This document shows positions 15,134-27,280 of a stretch of 64,000 nucleotides of DNA, one piece after another. A program made the position numbers and the translations under genes. Every line of letters begins with the position of its first letter. Position 1 is the stretch's first letter. Source of the stretch: Paracoccus denitrificans (GTDB lineage: Bacteria; Pseudomonadota; Alphaproteobacteria; Rhodobacterales; Rhodobacteraceae); the NCBI RefSeq assembly GCF_900100045.1, contig NZ_FNEA01000006.1, positions 1 to 64,000 of the forward strand. Reading direction: 5' to 3'. The notes below the pieces were generated by a model. The model was not told the origin of the DNA. It was given only the letters and a program-made list of their open reading frames with translations, and did no database searches.

Positions 15134-17626
15134 ATGCCCCGCCTCGCCGCGCTGTCCCGGCTCGCATCGCTGATCCTGGTGCTGTTTCTGGCGCTGAACC
15201 TGCCTGCCCTTGCCCAGCAAGAGCAGGAGGCGCCGGATCTTGCCGCCTGGGACAAGCTGGCCGAGCAGGCCGAGCAGATCGTGGCATCGGGCTCGGCCAA
15301 CGATGTCCGCTTGCAGGCCATCCGCGAAGAGGTGGTGAAATGGCGCGAGCGGCTGAAGGCGGGGCAGGGTATCAACGCCACCCGCATCGCCACGCTCAAG
15401 GACCAGATCGCCGCGCTGGGGACACCCCCTGCCGAGGGCCAGACCGAGCCCGAGGAGATCGCCGCCCGCCGCAAGGAACTGAACGAGCAGCTTGCCACGT
15501 TGCAGGCACCGGGCTTGCAGGCGGTCGAAGCCTATGGCCGCGCCGACGGCATCGTCGCCCAGATCGACCAGACCCTGCGCGCCCGCCAGACCTTTGCGCT
15601 GATCCGCAAGACGCCCACGCCGCTGAACCCGGCGAACTGGGGACCGGCCATGGCCGAAGCGGGCCATGTCGCCGGACAGATCTATGCCGAGGCGCGGGCG
15701 CGCTGGGACGGCACCGGCGGCATGTCCGGCTTTACCCAGCGCCTGCCGCTGATCGGGGGTTTCCTGCTGGTGGCGCTGATCCTGCTGTCGCGGGGCCGGC
15801 ACTGGATCGATTCGCTGCCCTCTCGGCTGTCGGCGCGGGCCAGCGAGCGGTCGCGCGCGGCGCTGATCTTCGGCGTCTCGCTGGGCCAGATCGCCATCCC
15901 GCTGATCGGCGTGATCCTGTTCGCGGCGGCGCTGGCCTCGACCGACCTGCTCGACGACTGGGGCCTGCCGCTTCTGCGCTCGGTGCCGGCGGCGGGGCTG
16001 TCCTTCTTTGGCGGCATCTGGCTTGGGCGGCAGCTGTTCCCGGCCGCCGATACCGCCGTCCAGCCGCCCCTGCCGATGGACGAGGAGCGCCGTGCCAAGG
16101 CACGTTTCCGCGTCACGCTGCTGGCTTCGGCGTTGGCGCTGCACCAGCTTTTCGCCCGCTCGATCCTGCCGCTTTCCGGCTTCAACAGCCAGAACGACAG
16201 CGGCACCGTGCCCCAGCGCCTCAGCGAGGCTTCGGCCGGGGTCTGGCACTTCCTGCTGATCCTGTTCGGGGCCTTCTGCCTGTTCAGGCTGTGCAACCTG
16301 CTGCGCGGGCTGCGCCCCGCCGAAGCGGCCGATACGCCCGATTACCGCGTCCGCGTGGTAAGCTTTCTGGCCATGACGGGGCGGCTGGCGGCGCTTGTCG
16401 CGCCGGTGCTGGTGGCGGTGGGCTATGTCACGGCGGGCAATGCGCTGCTCTGGGCGCTGGTGCTGACGCTGGCGCTGGTCGGGCTGCTGGTCATCCTGCA
16501 GGATTTCATCGCCGATCTTTATGCCCTGGCCAAGGGCGGCGACCAGTCGGCGCGGGATGCGCTGATGCCGGTGCTGATCGGATTCGCGCTGATCCTGCTG
16601 TCGCTGCCGCTTTTCGCGCTGATCTGGGGCGCGCGCGCCAGCGACCTGGCCGAGGCCTGGACCAAGGCGCAGCAGGGCTTTTCCTTCGGCGGCGTGCGGC
16701 TGTCGCCCATGGCGATGCTGACTTTCCTGATCGTCTTTGCCGCCGGCTATTTCCTGACCAATTTCGTGCAGGGGGCATTCCGCAGCTCGATCCTGCCCAA
16801 GACGAAACTGGACTCGGGCGGGCAGAACGCGGTCGCCTCGATGATCGGTTATGTCGGGCTGGCGCTGGCGGCGGTCTTTGCCGTCACCTCGGCCGGGATC
16901 GACCTGACCTCGCTGGCCTTCGTCGCCGGTGCGCTTTCCGTCGGCATCGGTTTCGGCATGCAGCAGGTGGTGTCGAACTTCGTCTCGGGCATCATCCTGC
17001 TGGTCGAGCGTCCCATCGCCGTCGGCGATTGGATCGAGGTCGGCGGCCAGCAGGGCGTCGTCAAGAAGATGGCGGTGCGCGCCACGCAGATCCAGACCTT
17101 CGACCGCACCCAGGTGATCGTGCCGAACTCGAACCTGATCACCCAGCCGGTCACGAACTGGACGCGCGGCAGCCTGTCGGGCCGGATCATCGTGCCGGTC
17201 ACCGTCTCGCATGGTTCGGACAGCCGCAAGGTCGCCGAGCTGCTGCGCGAGATCGCCGAGGATCAGCCCACGGTGCTGATCAACCCGGCGCCCGCCGTGC
17301 TGTTGCGCAGCATCACCGCCGACGGGCTGAACTTCGAACTGCGCGCCGTGCTGTCGGACATCAACGGCGGGTCCGGGGTTTCGTCCGAGATCAACCACCA
17401 GATCCTCGAACGCTTTGCGGCGGCCGGCATCGTCCTGCCGGGCAGCACCCGCCCCTCGCGCGACATCTACCTGCATGGCGAGGCCGACATGCCCGCGCCG
17501 GCGCCGAAACCCGTGCCCGCCGCGGCAGCTGATCCGCGCAAGACCACGCCGCAGGAGGCCGAGACGCATGACAGTGGCGAATTCGGTCCCGCCGGCATGC
17601 AGGACGACGATGGAGGCCGCGCATGA
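15134..17626 (+). CDS. Large MscS-family mechanosensitive channel (DUF3772 type)
   Basis: An 830-residue inner-membrane protein with a signal peptide (MPRLAALSRLASLILVLFLA ..ALAQQ). A periplasmic coiled-coil region (about 30-190) has heptad-like charged helices (DUF3772-like). About ten membrane segments follow from residue 200. The MscS core is near residues 570-770: pore-lining helix VAGALSVGIGFGMQQVVSNF, then the beta domain VERPIAVGDWIEVGG and VPNSNLITQPVTNW. These are MscK/YbiO-like features: the channel opens on hypo-osmotic shock. It starts 8 bp after cysK and its stop overlaps the VOC gene (ATGA). The C-terminal 60 residues are Pro/Ala-rich and probably disordered. Confidence 0.88.
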   Translation: MPRLAALSRLASLILVLFLALNLPALAQQEQEAPDLAAWDKLAEQAEQIVASGSANDVRLQAIREEVVKWRERLKAGQGINATRIATLKDQIAALGTPPAEGQTEPEEIAARRKELNEQLATLQAPGLQAVEAYGRADGIVAQIDQTLRARQTFALIRKTPTPLNPANWGPAMAEAGHVAGQIYAEARARWDGTGGMSGFTQRLPLIGGFLLVALILLSRGRHWIDSLPSRLSARASERSRAALIFGVSLGQIAIPLIGVILFAAALASTDLLDDWGLPLLRSVPAAGLSFFGGIWLGRQLFPAADTAVQPPLPMDEERRAKARFRVTLLASALALHQLFARSILPLSGFNSQNDSGTVPQRLSEASAGVWHFLLILFGAFCLFRLCNLLRGLRPAEAADTPDYRVRVVSFLAMTGRLAALVAPVLVAVGYVTAGNALLWALVLTLALVGLLVILQDFIADLYALAKGGDQSARDALMPVLIGFALILLSLPLFALIWGARASDLAEAWTKAQQGFSFGGVRLSPMAMLTFLIVFAAGYFLTNFVQGAFRSSILPKTKLDSGGQNAVASMIGYVGLALAAVFAVTSAGIDLTSLAFVAGALSVGIGFGMQQVVSNFVSGIILLVERPIAVGDWIEVGGQQGVVKKMAVRATQIQTFDRTQVIVPNSNLITQPVTNWTRGSLSGRIIVPVTVSHGSDSRKVAELLREIAEDQPTVLINPAPAVLLRSITADGLNFELRAVLSDINGGSGVSSEINHQILERFAAAGIVLPGSTRPSRDIYLHGEADMPAPAPKPVPAAAADPRKTTPQEAETHDSGEFGPAGMQDDDGGRA

Positions 17627-18009
17627 CTTCACCCGAGGAGCCGCGCTTCCTGGCTGCCATCCCCGTCCTGCGCAGCTTCGACGAGGGCAAGGCGCGGGAA
17701 TTCTACTGCGGCTTCCTGGGCTTCTCGGTCACGTTCCAGCACCGTTTCGCACCCGGCCTGCCGCTTTACTTCGAGGTCGAGCGCGCCGGGCTGAGGTTGC
17801 ACCTGTCCGAGCATCATGGCGATGCCTGCCCGGGTGCCACGGTCTTCGTGCCGATGCGGGGTGTCGCGGCCTTCCATGCGGAGCTGAGCGCGCGGCGCTA
17901 CGCCTCCAACCGGCCGGGTCTTGAAGAGCTGCCCTGGGGCATGCAGGTCGAGGTGATCGACCCGTTCGGCAACAGGATCCGCTTTTGCGAAAGGCCGGGC
18001 GAAGGCTAG
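17623..18009 (+). CDS. VOC-family (glyoxalase/bleomycin-resistance-like) protein
   Basis: A 128-residue protein coupled to the MscS gene by ATGA. The pattern (AAIPVLRSFDEGKAREFYCG .. FLGFSV, LPLYFEVERAGLRLHLSEHH, MQVEVIDPFGNRIRFCER) is the beta-alpha-beta-beta-beta unit of the vicinal-oxygen-chelate fold, with the typical DPFGNRIRF ending. Members bind metals or sequester bleomycin-type drugs as dimers. The His in LHLSEHH and Glu in FCER could be metal ligands. Substrate unknown. The last 4 bp overlap the convergent permease gene. Confidence 0.8.
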   Translation: MTSPEEPRFLAAIPVLRSFDEGKAREFYCGFLGFSVTFQHRFAPGLPLYFEVERAGLRLHLSEHHGDACPGATVFVPMRGVAAFHAELSARRYASNRPGLEELPWGMQVEVIDPFGNRIRFCERPGEG

Positions 18010-19076
18010 CGGCGCAGGCCGCTGGCCGGCTCCTGCTCGGGCAGGCCCTCTTGCGACAGCATGATCGCGACCGGGCGCAGCCAGGGGATCTGGGCGCAGA
18101 CGATCATGATCGCCACCATGATCGGCACGGCCAGGAACGTGCCGGCGATGCCCCAGACCACGCCCCAGAACGCCAGCGACAGCACGATCCCGAACGAGGA
18201 CAGCCGCAGCGTCTGCCCCAGCAGCATCGGGTCGAACACGTTGCCGATGATGAACTGCACCGCCACGGTCAGCCCGCCCACGGTCAGCGTCACCGTCGGA
18301 TCGCCGGTCTGCGCCAGCACCATGGCGATGGTGATGACCGTGGCCGCGATCGAGCCCAGCGTCGGGATGAAGTTCAGGATGAAGGTCAGCATGGCCACCG
18401 CCCCGGCCAGTTCCAGCCCCTGCACCCGGAAGATCGTCCAGATCAACCCTGCCGTGACCGCGCTGATCGCCGCCTTGACCACCAGATAGCGGTTCACCCG
18501 GCGCATGATCTTGTGGACCGTCTCCAGCACCTGCCGGGCCTGGTCCGGGTCGCCGGTCAGGCGCTCGATCTTGATCGGGAACCAGATCCGTTCGCTGAAC
18601 ATGAAGCCGACGAAGGTCAGGATCAGCACCGAGCCCGAGATCAGGTTCGAGGCCTGCGCCGCCGCCGAGCGTATCCAGCCGGCGAAATCTATGCTGGCCA
18701 TGAAGGTGCCGATCGCCTCCTGCACGTTCGGCCCCCAGCGTTGGCTGAGCCGCGCCAGTGCCGCCTGCGCCCGGTCGGCATAGACGATCGAGGTCGAGAC
18801 CACCTCGTTCACCTGCGCCACCAACGCCGTCGCGGCCCAAAGCAGGCCGACTGCGATGGCGATCAGCGCCAGCGTCGTCGCCAGCCAGTTCGGCACCTTC
18901 AGCCGGGCAAAGGCCGAAATCGCGTCGCTGGTCAGCGAGAAGATGATGATGGCCAGCACCAGGCAGATCAGGATGAAGCGCGCCTGCACCAGCAGGAACA
19001 GGATCAGGCCAAAGGCGATCACGCCCAGAAAGCCGGTCTGCAACCGCTCGCTCAGATGCGAGTCCCGCCCGTCCAA
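18006..19076 (-). CDS. AI-2E family permease (TqsA/PerM-like)
   Basis: A 356-residue membrane protein of the AI-2E transporter family. Two hydrophobic pairs lie near the N-terminus (about 15-95), then a soluble loop (about 95-150), then at least four more segments, with family-typical patterns ILNFIPTLGSIAATV and GNVFDPMLLGQTLRLSSFGI. Members export autoinducer-2 or act as Na+/H+ antiporters; the substrate here is unknown. The only in-frame start fitting a ribosome binding site is TTG at 19076 (GAGGGG 6 bp upstream). It is downstream of gyrA on the same strand, 65 bp after its stop, and overlaps the convergent VOC gene by 4 bp. Confidence 0.85.
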   Translation of the reverse strand: MDGRDSHLSERLQTGFLGVIAFGLILFLLVQARFILICLVLAIIIFSLTSDAISAFARLKVPNWLATTLALIAIAVGLLWAATALVAQVNEVVSTSIVYADRAQAALARLSQRWGPNVQEAIGTFMASIDFAGWIRSAAAQASNLISGSVLILTFVGFMFSERIWFPIKIERLTGDPDQARQVLETVHKIMRRVNRYLVVKAAISAVTAGLIWTIFRVQGLELAGAVAMLTFILNFIPTLGSIAATVITIAMVLAQTGDPTVTLTVGGLTVAVQFIIGNVFDPMLLGQTLRLSSFGIVLSLAFWGVVWGIAGTFLAVPIMVAIMIVCAQIPWLRPVAIMLSQEGLPEQEPASGLRR

Positions 19077-19111
19077 TCGCGTCCCCTCATGCTGCGGCCC
19101 GTGCGGGCGGC

Positions 19112-19132
19112 GGGGTGCGTCATGCGCACCCC
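19112..19132. terminator. Hairpin after gyrA
   Basis: GGGGTGCG - TCATG - CGCACCCC, a perfect 8-bp stem beginning 9 bp after the gyrA stop on the minus strand. No T-tract follows. It probably ends gyrA transcription partially, or separates gyrA from the downstream permease gene. Confidence 0.5.
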
Positions 19133-19141
19133 GGTCCCGGC

Positions 19142-21883
<2,742 letters not shown>

Positions 21884-21977
21884 GGGGGAAACCTCAAGAT
21901 CTTGTTGGGCATGGGTCTATCCCATACCCGCCTTGGGTGCAATCTTGACGGGCCGGTGCGTGGCGGGAAATCCGGCC

Positions 21978-22472
21978 TCAGGCCAATCCGGCCTCGCGCC
22001 TGCGGCCGCGGACCGAGGCCAGCCACAGCGCCGAGAGCCCGGCAGAGAGGATCGCGTTCCAGCCCGCCATGGAAATGCCGAACAGGCTCCAGGCCACCTC
22101 GTCGCAGCGCACGACCGGCGCCTTTTCCAGCGCCGCCATCAGGTCCTGCGTGGACATGGTGGCAAGCCCCGAGACCCCGCCCGAGCAATGCTGCGGCCCC
22201 AGCCACAGCTTCAACTCGACCCCGGCGTGATAGATGGCAAGGCCGGTGGCGCAAAGCGCGGCGATCAGCCCCAGCGCCGCCAGCCAGCGCTTCCAGCCGA
22301 AAAACCAGATCAGCCCGCCGATGATCGCGGCCACGAGATGCGGCCAGCGTTGCAGGATGCAGAGCTCGCAGGGCGCATAGCCGAGGCTCTGGAAGGTCAG
22401 CGCGGCGACCAGCAGCGCGGCGGAACCCGCGCCGGCGGTCACGGCGATATGCTTGCTCGAAAATCCGTTCAT
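21978..22472 (-). CDS. dsbB: Disulfide bond formation protein B
   Basis: A 164-residue inner-membrane protein with four hydrophobic helices. The first redox pair is CELC (Cys35, Cys38) in the first periplasmic loop; the second pair is Cys96 (GPQHCSGG) and Cys123 (VVRCDEV) in the second loop. DsbB passes electrons from DsbA to quinone. The conserved Gln-Arg after CxxC (CILQRW) is present, in keeping with quinone interaction. It is transcribed in the same direction as gyrA, about 94 bp upstream of it, and downstream of the DedA gene. No dsbA is visible in the window. Confidence 0.93.
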   Translation of the reverse strand: MNGFSSKHIAVTAGAGSAALLVAALTFQSLGYAPCELCILQRWPHLVAAIIGGLIWFFGWKRWLAALGLIAALCATGLAIYHAGVELKLWLGPQHCSGGVSGLATMSTQDLMAALEKAPVVRCDEVAWSLFGISMAGWNAILSAGLSALWLASVRGRRREAGLA

Positions 22473-22524
22473 GGCTTCCGGTTAGGACCGCGCATGGCGG
22501 CGGGCAAGTGCCAATCGCGTGAAC

Positions 22525-23121
22525 TCAATGCGGCTTCCAGGTGACGACGCGGTAGAGATAGATCGCCACCACCGCGATCACCACCAGCTTGGACAGCGGA
22601 TCGACGTAATCCGCGACCAGCGCATAGTTTTCATGCAGCATCAGCCCGGCAAAGGTCAGCACCCCGGTCCAGAGCGCGCTGCCGATCACCGTGTAAAGCA
22701 GGAACTTCCACATCGGCATGCGGGCGAGCCCGGCGGGAACCGAGATCAGCGTGCGAATGGCCGGAATCATGCGGCCGAAGAACACCGCCATGGCACCGTG
22801 GCGCTGGAACCATTCATGCGCCGCGTCGATGTCCGAGGGCGAAAGCGTGAGCAGCCGGCCATGCCGGGCGGCGAAACGCTTCAGCCGCTCCTCGCCGAAC
22901 CACAGGCCGATGTAATACCACATCAAGGTGCCCAGCACCGAGCCGATGGTGCCCACGACGATGGTCAGGGTCAGCGACAGCCGCCCGCTGCCGGCAAGAA
23001 AGCCGGCCAGCGGCATGATCACCTCGGAGGGGATGGGGGGAAAGACGTTCTCGGCCACCATGAGCATCAGCACGCCCAGATAGCCCCAGCCTTCGATCGT
23101 CGAAACCACCCAGTCGAACAT
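22525..23121 (-). CDS. DedA-family membrane protein
   Basis: A 198-residue protein of the DedA/SNARE-associated family. Features are the N-terminal ENVFPPIPSEVIMPLAGFLA (conserved E and PPIPSE motif) and the downstream FFGRMIPAIRTLISVPAGLA motif with the family-typical Arg residues. Four to five hydrophobic segments. Some DedA proteins are undecaprenyl-phosphate flippases and others affect membrane potential; which applies here cannot be told. The start has AAAGGGG upstream. It probably forms one unit with dsbB, 52 bp downstream. Confidence 0.9.
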   Translation of the reverse strand: MFDWVVSTIEGWGYLGVLMLMVAENVFPPIPSEVIMPLAGFLAGSGRLSLTLTIVVGTIGSVLGTLMWYYIGLWFGEERLKRFAARHGRLLTLSPSDIDAAHEWFQRHGAMAVFFGRMIPAIRTLISVPAGLARMPMWKFLLYTVIGSALWTGVLTFAGLMLHENYALVADYVDPLSKLVVIAVVAIYLYRVVTWKPH

Positions 23122-23252
23122 GTCCGCCCCTTTCGTTTCGCGACGTGCTGCGGGCTGGGACCGGAACTGTCAACCCTGCGCAGGTGTTGCGCCCTGCCGG
23201 GGTTGCGGTAACCTTGGCGTGAAGGGCCGGATCATGGCGGAGGGGGTGGCGG

Positions 23253-24104
23253 ATGGAGTGGCGGGGCAGACGGGGCAGCCGGAATGTCGAGGACCGGCGC
23301 GGCATGGGCCGGGCGGCCGGCGCGGGCGGCATGGGTGTCGTCGGCGTGCTGGTGGTTCTGGCGGTGGGTTATTTCTTCGGCATCGACATCTCGCCCATCG
23401 TCGGCGCCATCGACGATGGCGGCCGGCAGGGAGAACCGCGGGCGCTTACGCAGGTAGAGCAGGAGATCGGCCAGTTCGTTTCGGTCGTGCTGGCCGATAC
23501 CGAGGAGGTCTGGGCCGGCGTGCTGCCCGGCCAGGCCGGGACGCGCTATCAGGATCCGGGGCTGGTGCTGTTCTCGGGCGCGGTGCAATCGGCCTGCGGC
23601 GGTGCTTCGGCGGCGATGGGGCCGTTCTATTGTCCGAACGACCGCAAGATCTACCTGGACACGGATTTCTTCCGCACGATGGCCGGCAAGATGGGGGCAG
23701 GGGGCGATTTCGCCTATGCTTATGTCATTGCCCATGAGGTCGGGCATCATGTGCAGAACCTGCTGGGCACGCTTTCCGAGGTGAACGGGCTGCGCGCCCG
23801 CGTCAGCCAGCGCGATTCGAACCGGCTGTCGGTGCTGACCGAATTGCAGGCGGATTGCTATGCCGGGATCTGGGCAAGGCAGGCGAGCGAGCAGTTCGGC
23901 AGCATCGAGGAGGGCGATATCGACGAGGCGATCAACGCGGCTGCTGCGGTGGGCGACGACACGCTGATGGAAAGCGCCGGCCGGGCGGTGGTGCCCGACG
24001 CCTTTACCCATGGCTCGGCCGCCGAGCGCCAGACCTGGTTCAAGCGCGGCTTCGCCTCGGGGCAGATGGGGCAATGCGACACGTTCGGGGCCGCGGGGAT
24101 GTAG
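23253..24104 (+). CDS. Putative neutral zinc metallopeptidase (YpfJ/KPN_00805 family)
   Basis: A 283-residue protein. The Arg/Gly-rich N-terminus starts MEWRGRRGSRNVEDRRGMGR, as in the family, then a single membrane helix (about 27-45, VVGVLVVLAVGYFFGIDI). The periplasmic domain carries HEVGHHVQN (about residue 160), the HExxH zinc motif, and a third ligand region in ELQADCYAGIWA. Two cysteines (QSACGG and FYCPND) may pair. GGAGGGGG lies 6 bp upstream of the ATG. Physiological substrates are unknown for the family. It faces the DedA gene divergently and is followed by two copies of a dispersed repeat. Confidence 0.88.
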   Translation: MEWRGRRGSRNVEDRRGMGRAAGAGGMGVVGVLVVLAVGYFFGIDISPIVGAIDDGGRQGEPRALTQVEQEIGQFVSVVLADTEEVWAGVLPGQAGTRYQDPGLVLFSGAVQSACGGASAAMGPFYCPNDRKIYLDTDFFRTMAGKMGAGGDFAYAYVIAHEVGHHVQNLLGTLSEVNGLRARVSQRDSNRLSVLTELQADCYAGIWARQASEQFGSIEEGDIDEAINAAAAVGDDTLMESAGRAVVPDAFTHGSAAERQTWFKRGFASGQMGQCDTFGAAGM

Positions 24105-24125
24105 GGCGGCTACGGTGGCGCGTGT

Positions 24126-24160
24126 GGCGCGGTCGCATGAGTATTTGCAGAACGAAGAAG
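24126..24160 (+). repeat. Dispersed intergenic repeat, copy 1
   Basis: Positions 24126-24147 are identical over 22 bp to 48352-48373, and the following GAACG is shared too. The core is GAGTATTTG..GAACG. It lies just after the metallopeptidase stop. Related copies are at 24211, 31857, 31898 (inverted), 44375 and 48352, all between genes. Confidence 0.7.
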
Positions 24161-24210
24161 CGCGGGGGTGCCCGAATCGGACCGGCCGGCGCGAGCGGTT
24201 GCGGGCGCGG

Positions 24211-24230
24211 GAGTATTTGGGAAACGGTGA
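24211..24230 (+). repeat. Dispersed intergenic repeat, copy 2
   Basis: GAGTATTTGGGAAACGGTGA, in the same orientation as copy 1, 72 bp further on, before the stop of the convergent small gene at 24275. The 170-bp convergent gap 24105-24274 holds nothing else that I recognise. Confidence 0.65.
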
Positions 24231-24274
24231 ATGGGTGGGGCGGCGCCCGGAACGATTCGCCGGCCCGTCGCGGT

Positions 24275-24463
24275 TCAGGGGCGTTGCAGCCGCAGGCCTT
24301 GCGGGCGTTCGGTCGTGGCCCAGTCGGGCCAGAGGCCGAAATGTTCGAGCCCGGCGAGCAGCAACCCCAGCGCGATGATGCCGAGCACCAGCTTGACCAT
24401 CCTGGCGCTTGGCGGGTTGCGCGCCCAGCGAGAGGCCCGGATCAGCCAGATGAGGTTGTTCAT
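24275..24463 (-). CDS. Small single-helix membrane protein
   Basis: A 62-residue ORF starting MNNLIWLIRASRWARNPPSA with a good AAAGGAACG site. It has basic N-terminal residues, one transmembrane helix (about 22-45, VKLVLGIIALGLLLAGLEHF) and a short C-terminal tail (GLWPDWATTERPQGLRLQRP). The Trp/Arg distribution and ribosome binding site support a real gene; similar short proteins occur in Rhodobacterales as far as I recall. No function known. It is divergent from the COQ10-like gene, 59 bp away. Confidence 0.65.
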   Translation of the reverse strand: MNNLIWLIRASRWARNPPSARMVKLVLGIIALGLLLAGLEHFGLWPDWATTERPQGLRLQRP

Positions 24464-24522
24464 GCGCCCGTTCCTTTGCTAGTGCTGCCCCGAAACCGAA
24501 CACGCCCCGGGACGACGACCTC

Positions 24523-24975
24523 TTGCCTCAGCACAGCGACAGCCGAATCCTGCCCTATACCGCCGACCAGATGTATGCGCTGGTGGCCGATATCGAAAGA
24601 TACCCCGAGTTCCTGCCCTGGAACACCGCCGCCCGCATCCGCTCGCGCCGGCCGGGCGCCTCGGGCAGCGAGGTGGTCGAGGCCGATCTGGTCATCAGCT
24701 TCAAGGTCTTTCGCGAACGCTTTGGCTCGCGCGTGACGCTGTGGCCCGAGACGAAGCGCATCGATACCGAATATCTGGATGGTCCCTTCAAGTATCTGCG
24801 CAGCGGCTGGAGTTTCGCCGACCTGCCGGAGGGCGGCTGCAAGGTCGATTTCTTCGTCGATTTCGAATTCCGCAACGCCATCCTGGGCAAGGTGATCGGC
24901 GTGGTCTTCGGCGAGGCGATGATGCGCATCGTCCGCGCCTTCGAGGACCGGGCGAGGGCGCTTTACGGCGCCTGA
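24523..24975 (+). CDS. COQ10/RatA-type START-domain protein
   Basis: About 150 residues forming one Polyketide_cyc2/START helix-grip domain. The pattern RILPYTADQMYALVADIERY then PEFLPWNTAARI is diagnostic, and the end (FGEAMMRIVRAFEDRARALYG) is the long C-terminal helix. In mitochondria COQ10 binds ubiquinone and supports respiration; the E. coli relative RatA has been reported to affect ribosome assembly. In alphaproteobacteria the ubiquinone role is more likely (inference). The start is TTG 24523; no in-frame ATG precedes the conserved core. The 3' end overlaps the convergent sulfotransferase gene by 13 bp. Confidence 0.85.
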   Translation: MPQHSDSRILPYTADQMYALVADIERYPEFLPWNTAARIRSRRPGASGSEVVEADLVISFKVFRERFGSRVTLWPETKRIDTEYLDGPFKYLRSGWSFADLPEGGCKVDFFVDFEFRNAILGKVIGVVFGEAMMRIVRAFEDRARALYGA

Positions 24976-25568
24976 CGCGCGGCCTGCCAGATCGCCTGAT
25001 CGGTGGCCAGCGCGTCGCGCAGCCGCGCCTCGGCCTCTGGCGGCAGGTCCGTCGCGGCGGGCGGCGAGACGTTGCTGCGCTGCAGCCTGATCGCGGTTCC
25101 CAGCCGTTGCGACAGGAAGTCGATCAATGCCGGCATCGCCTCGTAGCGGAAGAGGTGATCGACGGCGATCTTGCCGTCATGGCCGGCCAGGAACTCGGAT
25201 TGCCGGCCAAGCCGGGCGTAGGCAGGGCGGTCGCCGGGGTGCAGGTAGTCATCCACGAAACGCGCGAAGCTGACCCGGGCGGTGCTGTTCGGATGGCCGA
25301 TCAGCTCGTCGCGGGCCCGGAAGCGATACCAGCTGCGCAGCCAGTCCAGCGGCTCGCGGATCACCGCCACCGTTTCGAACTCGGGCCCGCCCAGCGGGGC
25401 GAGCAGCGGCCGGATGCGGTTCTGATACTGCCGCAGGTTCAGGTGCTTGATCTCGGGCCGGGTGCGAAAGACGATCTCGGCCCTGGGCGCCAGGGCCTGC
25501 TCCAGCGCCGTGGTCCCGGTCTTGGGCACCGACAGAAGCACGATGCGGGGTTGGAGAAAGATCAGCAT
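24963..25568 (-). CDS. Sulfotransferase-family protein
   Basis: A 201-residue protein from ATG 25568 (MLIFLQPRIVLLSVPKTGTT). The frame extends to 25628 but lacks family-like sequence there. PKTGTT at the N-terminus is the 5'-phosphosulfate-binding loop for PAPS, and VIREPLDWLRSWYRF is the 3'-phosphate motif (RxP..S). So a PAPS-dependent sulfotransferase fold is likely. Acceptor unknown; Rhodobacterales have several such genes linked to surface glycans or sulfolipids. The gene stands alone between the COQ10-like gene and gdhA. Confidence 0.78.
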   Translation of the reverse strand: MLIFLQPRIVLLSVPKTGTTALEQALAPRAEIVFRTRPEIKHLNLRQYQNRIRPLLAPLGGPEFETVAVIREPLDWLRSWYRFRARDELIGHPNSTARVSFARFVDDYLHPGDRPAYARLGRQSEFLAGHDGKIAVDHLFRYEAMPALIDFLSQRLGTAIRLQRSNVSPPAATDLPPEAEARLRDALATDQAIWQAARQAP

Positions 25569-25628
25569 GAGCGGGCCCTGGATGCGGCGGCATGCCTGCC
25601 GATTAGCGGTCCGCATCCGGGCTGGCAA

Positions 25629-25651
25629 GGCGGGCCGCGGTCCGGCCCGCC
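25629..25651. terminator. Hairpin after gdhA
   Basis: GGCGGGCC - GCGGTCC - GGCCCGCC, a perfect 8-bp stem 11 bp after the gdhA stop on the minus strand. It is followed by only TTG, so it is a GC-rich, T-poor terminator or 3' stabiliser. Confidence 0.55.
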
Positions 25652-25661
25652 TGCTGCGGCA

Positions 25662-27164
<1,503 letters not shown>

Positions 27165-27222
27165 TCAGCGGATAGTGCGATCTTTTTCTGCCCGATCCCA
27201 AGGCAGCGGGCGGTGCTGCGAC

Positions 27223-27259
27223 AAAAAAGACCGCCCGGCACCTCCTCGCGCCGGGCGGT
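27223..27259 (-). terminator. Rho-independent terminator of ccr
   Basis: On the minus strand, 22 bp after the ccr stop: ACCGCCCGGC, 10-nt loop, GCCGGGCGGT, then CTTTTTTG. A perfect 10-bp GC-rich stem and a six-T tract make this a textbook terminator. Confidence 0.9.
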
Positions 27260-27280
27260 CCGCATGCGCCGGGGCCGGGG

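Noticed and set aside
24105..24274. Small plus-strand gene after the metallopeptidase
   Set aside because: Frames here lack a ribosome binding site and cover the dispersed repeats.
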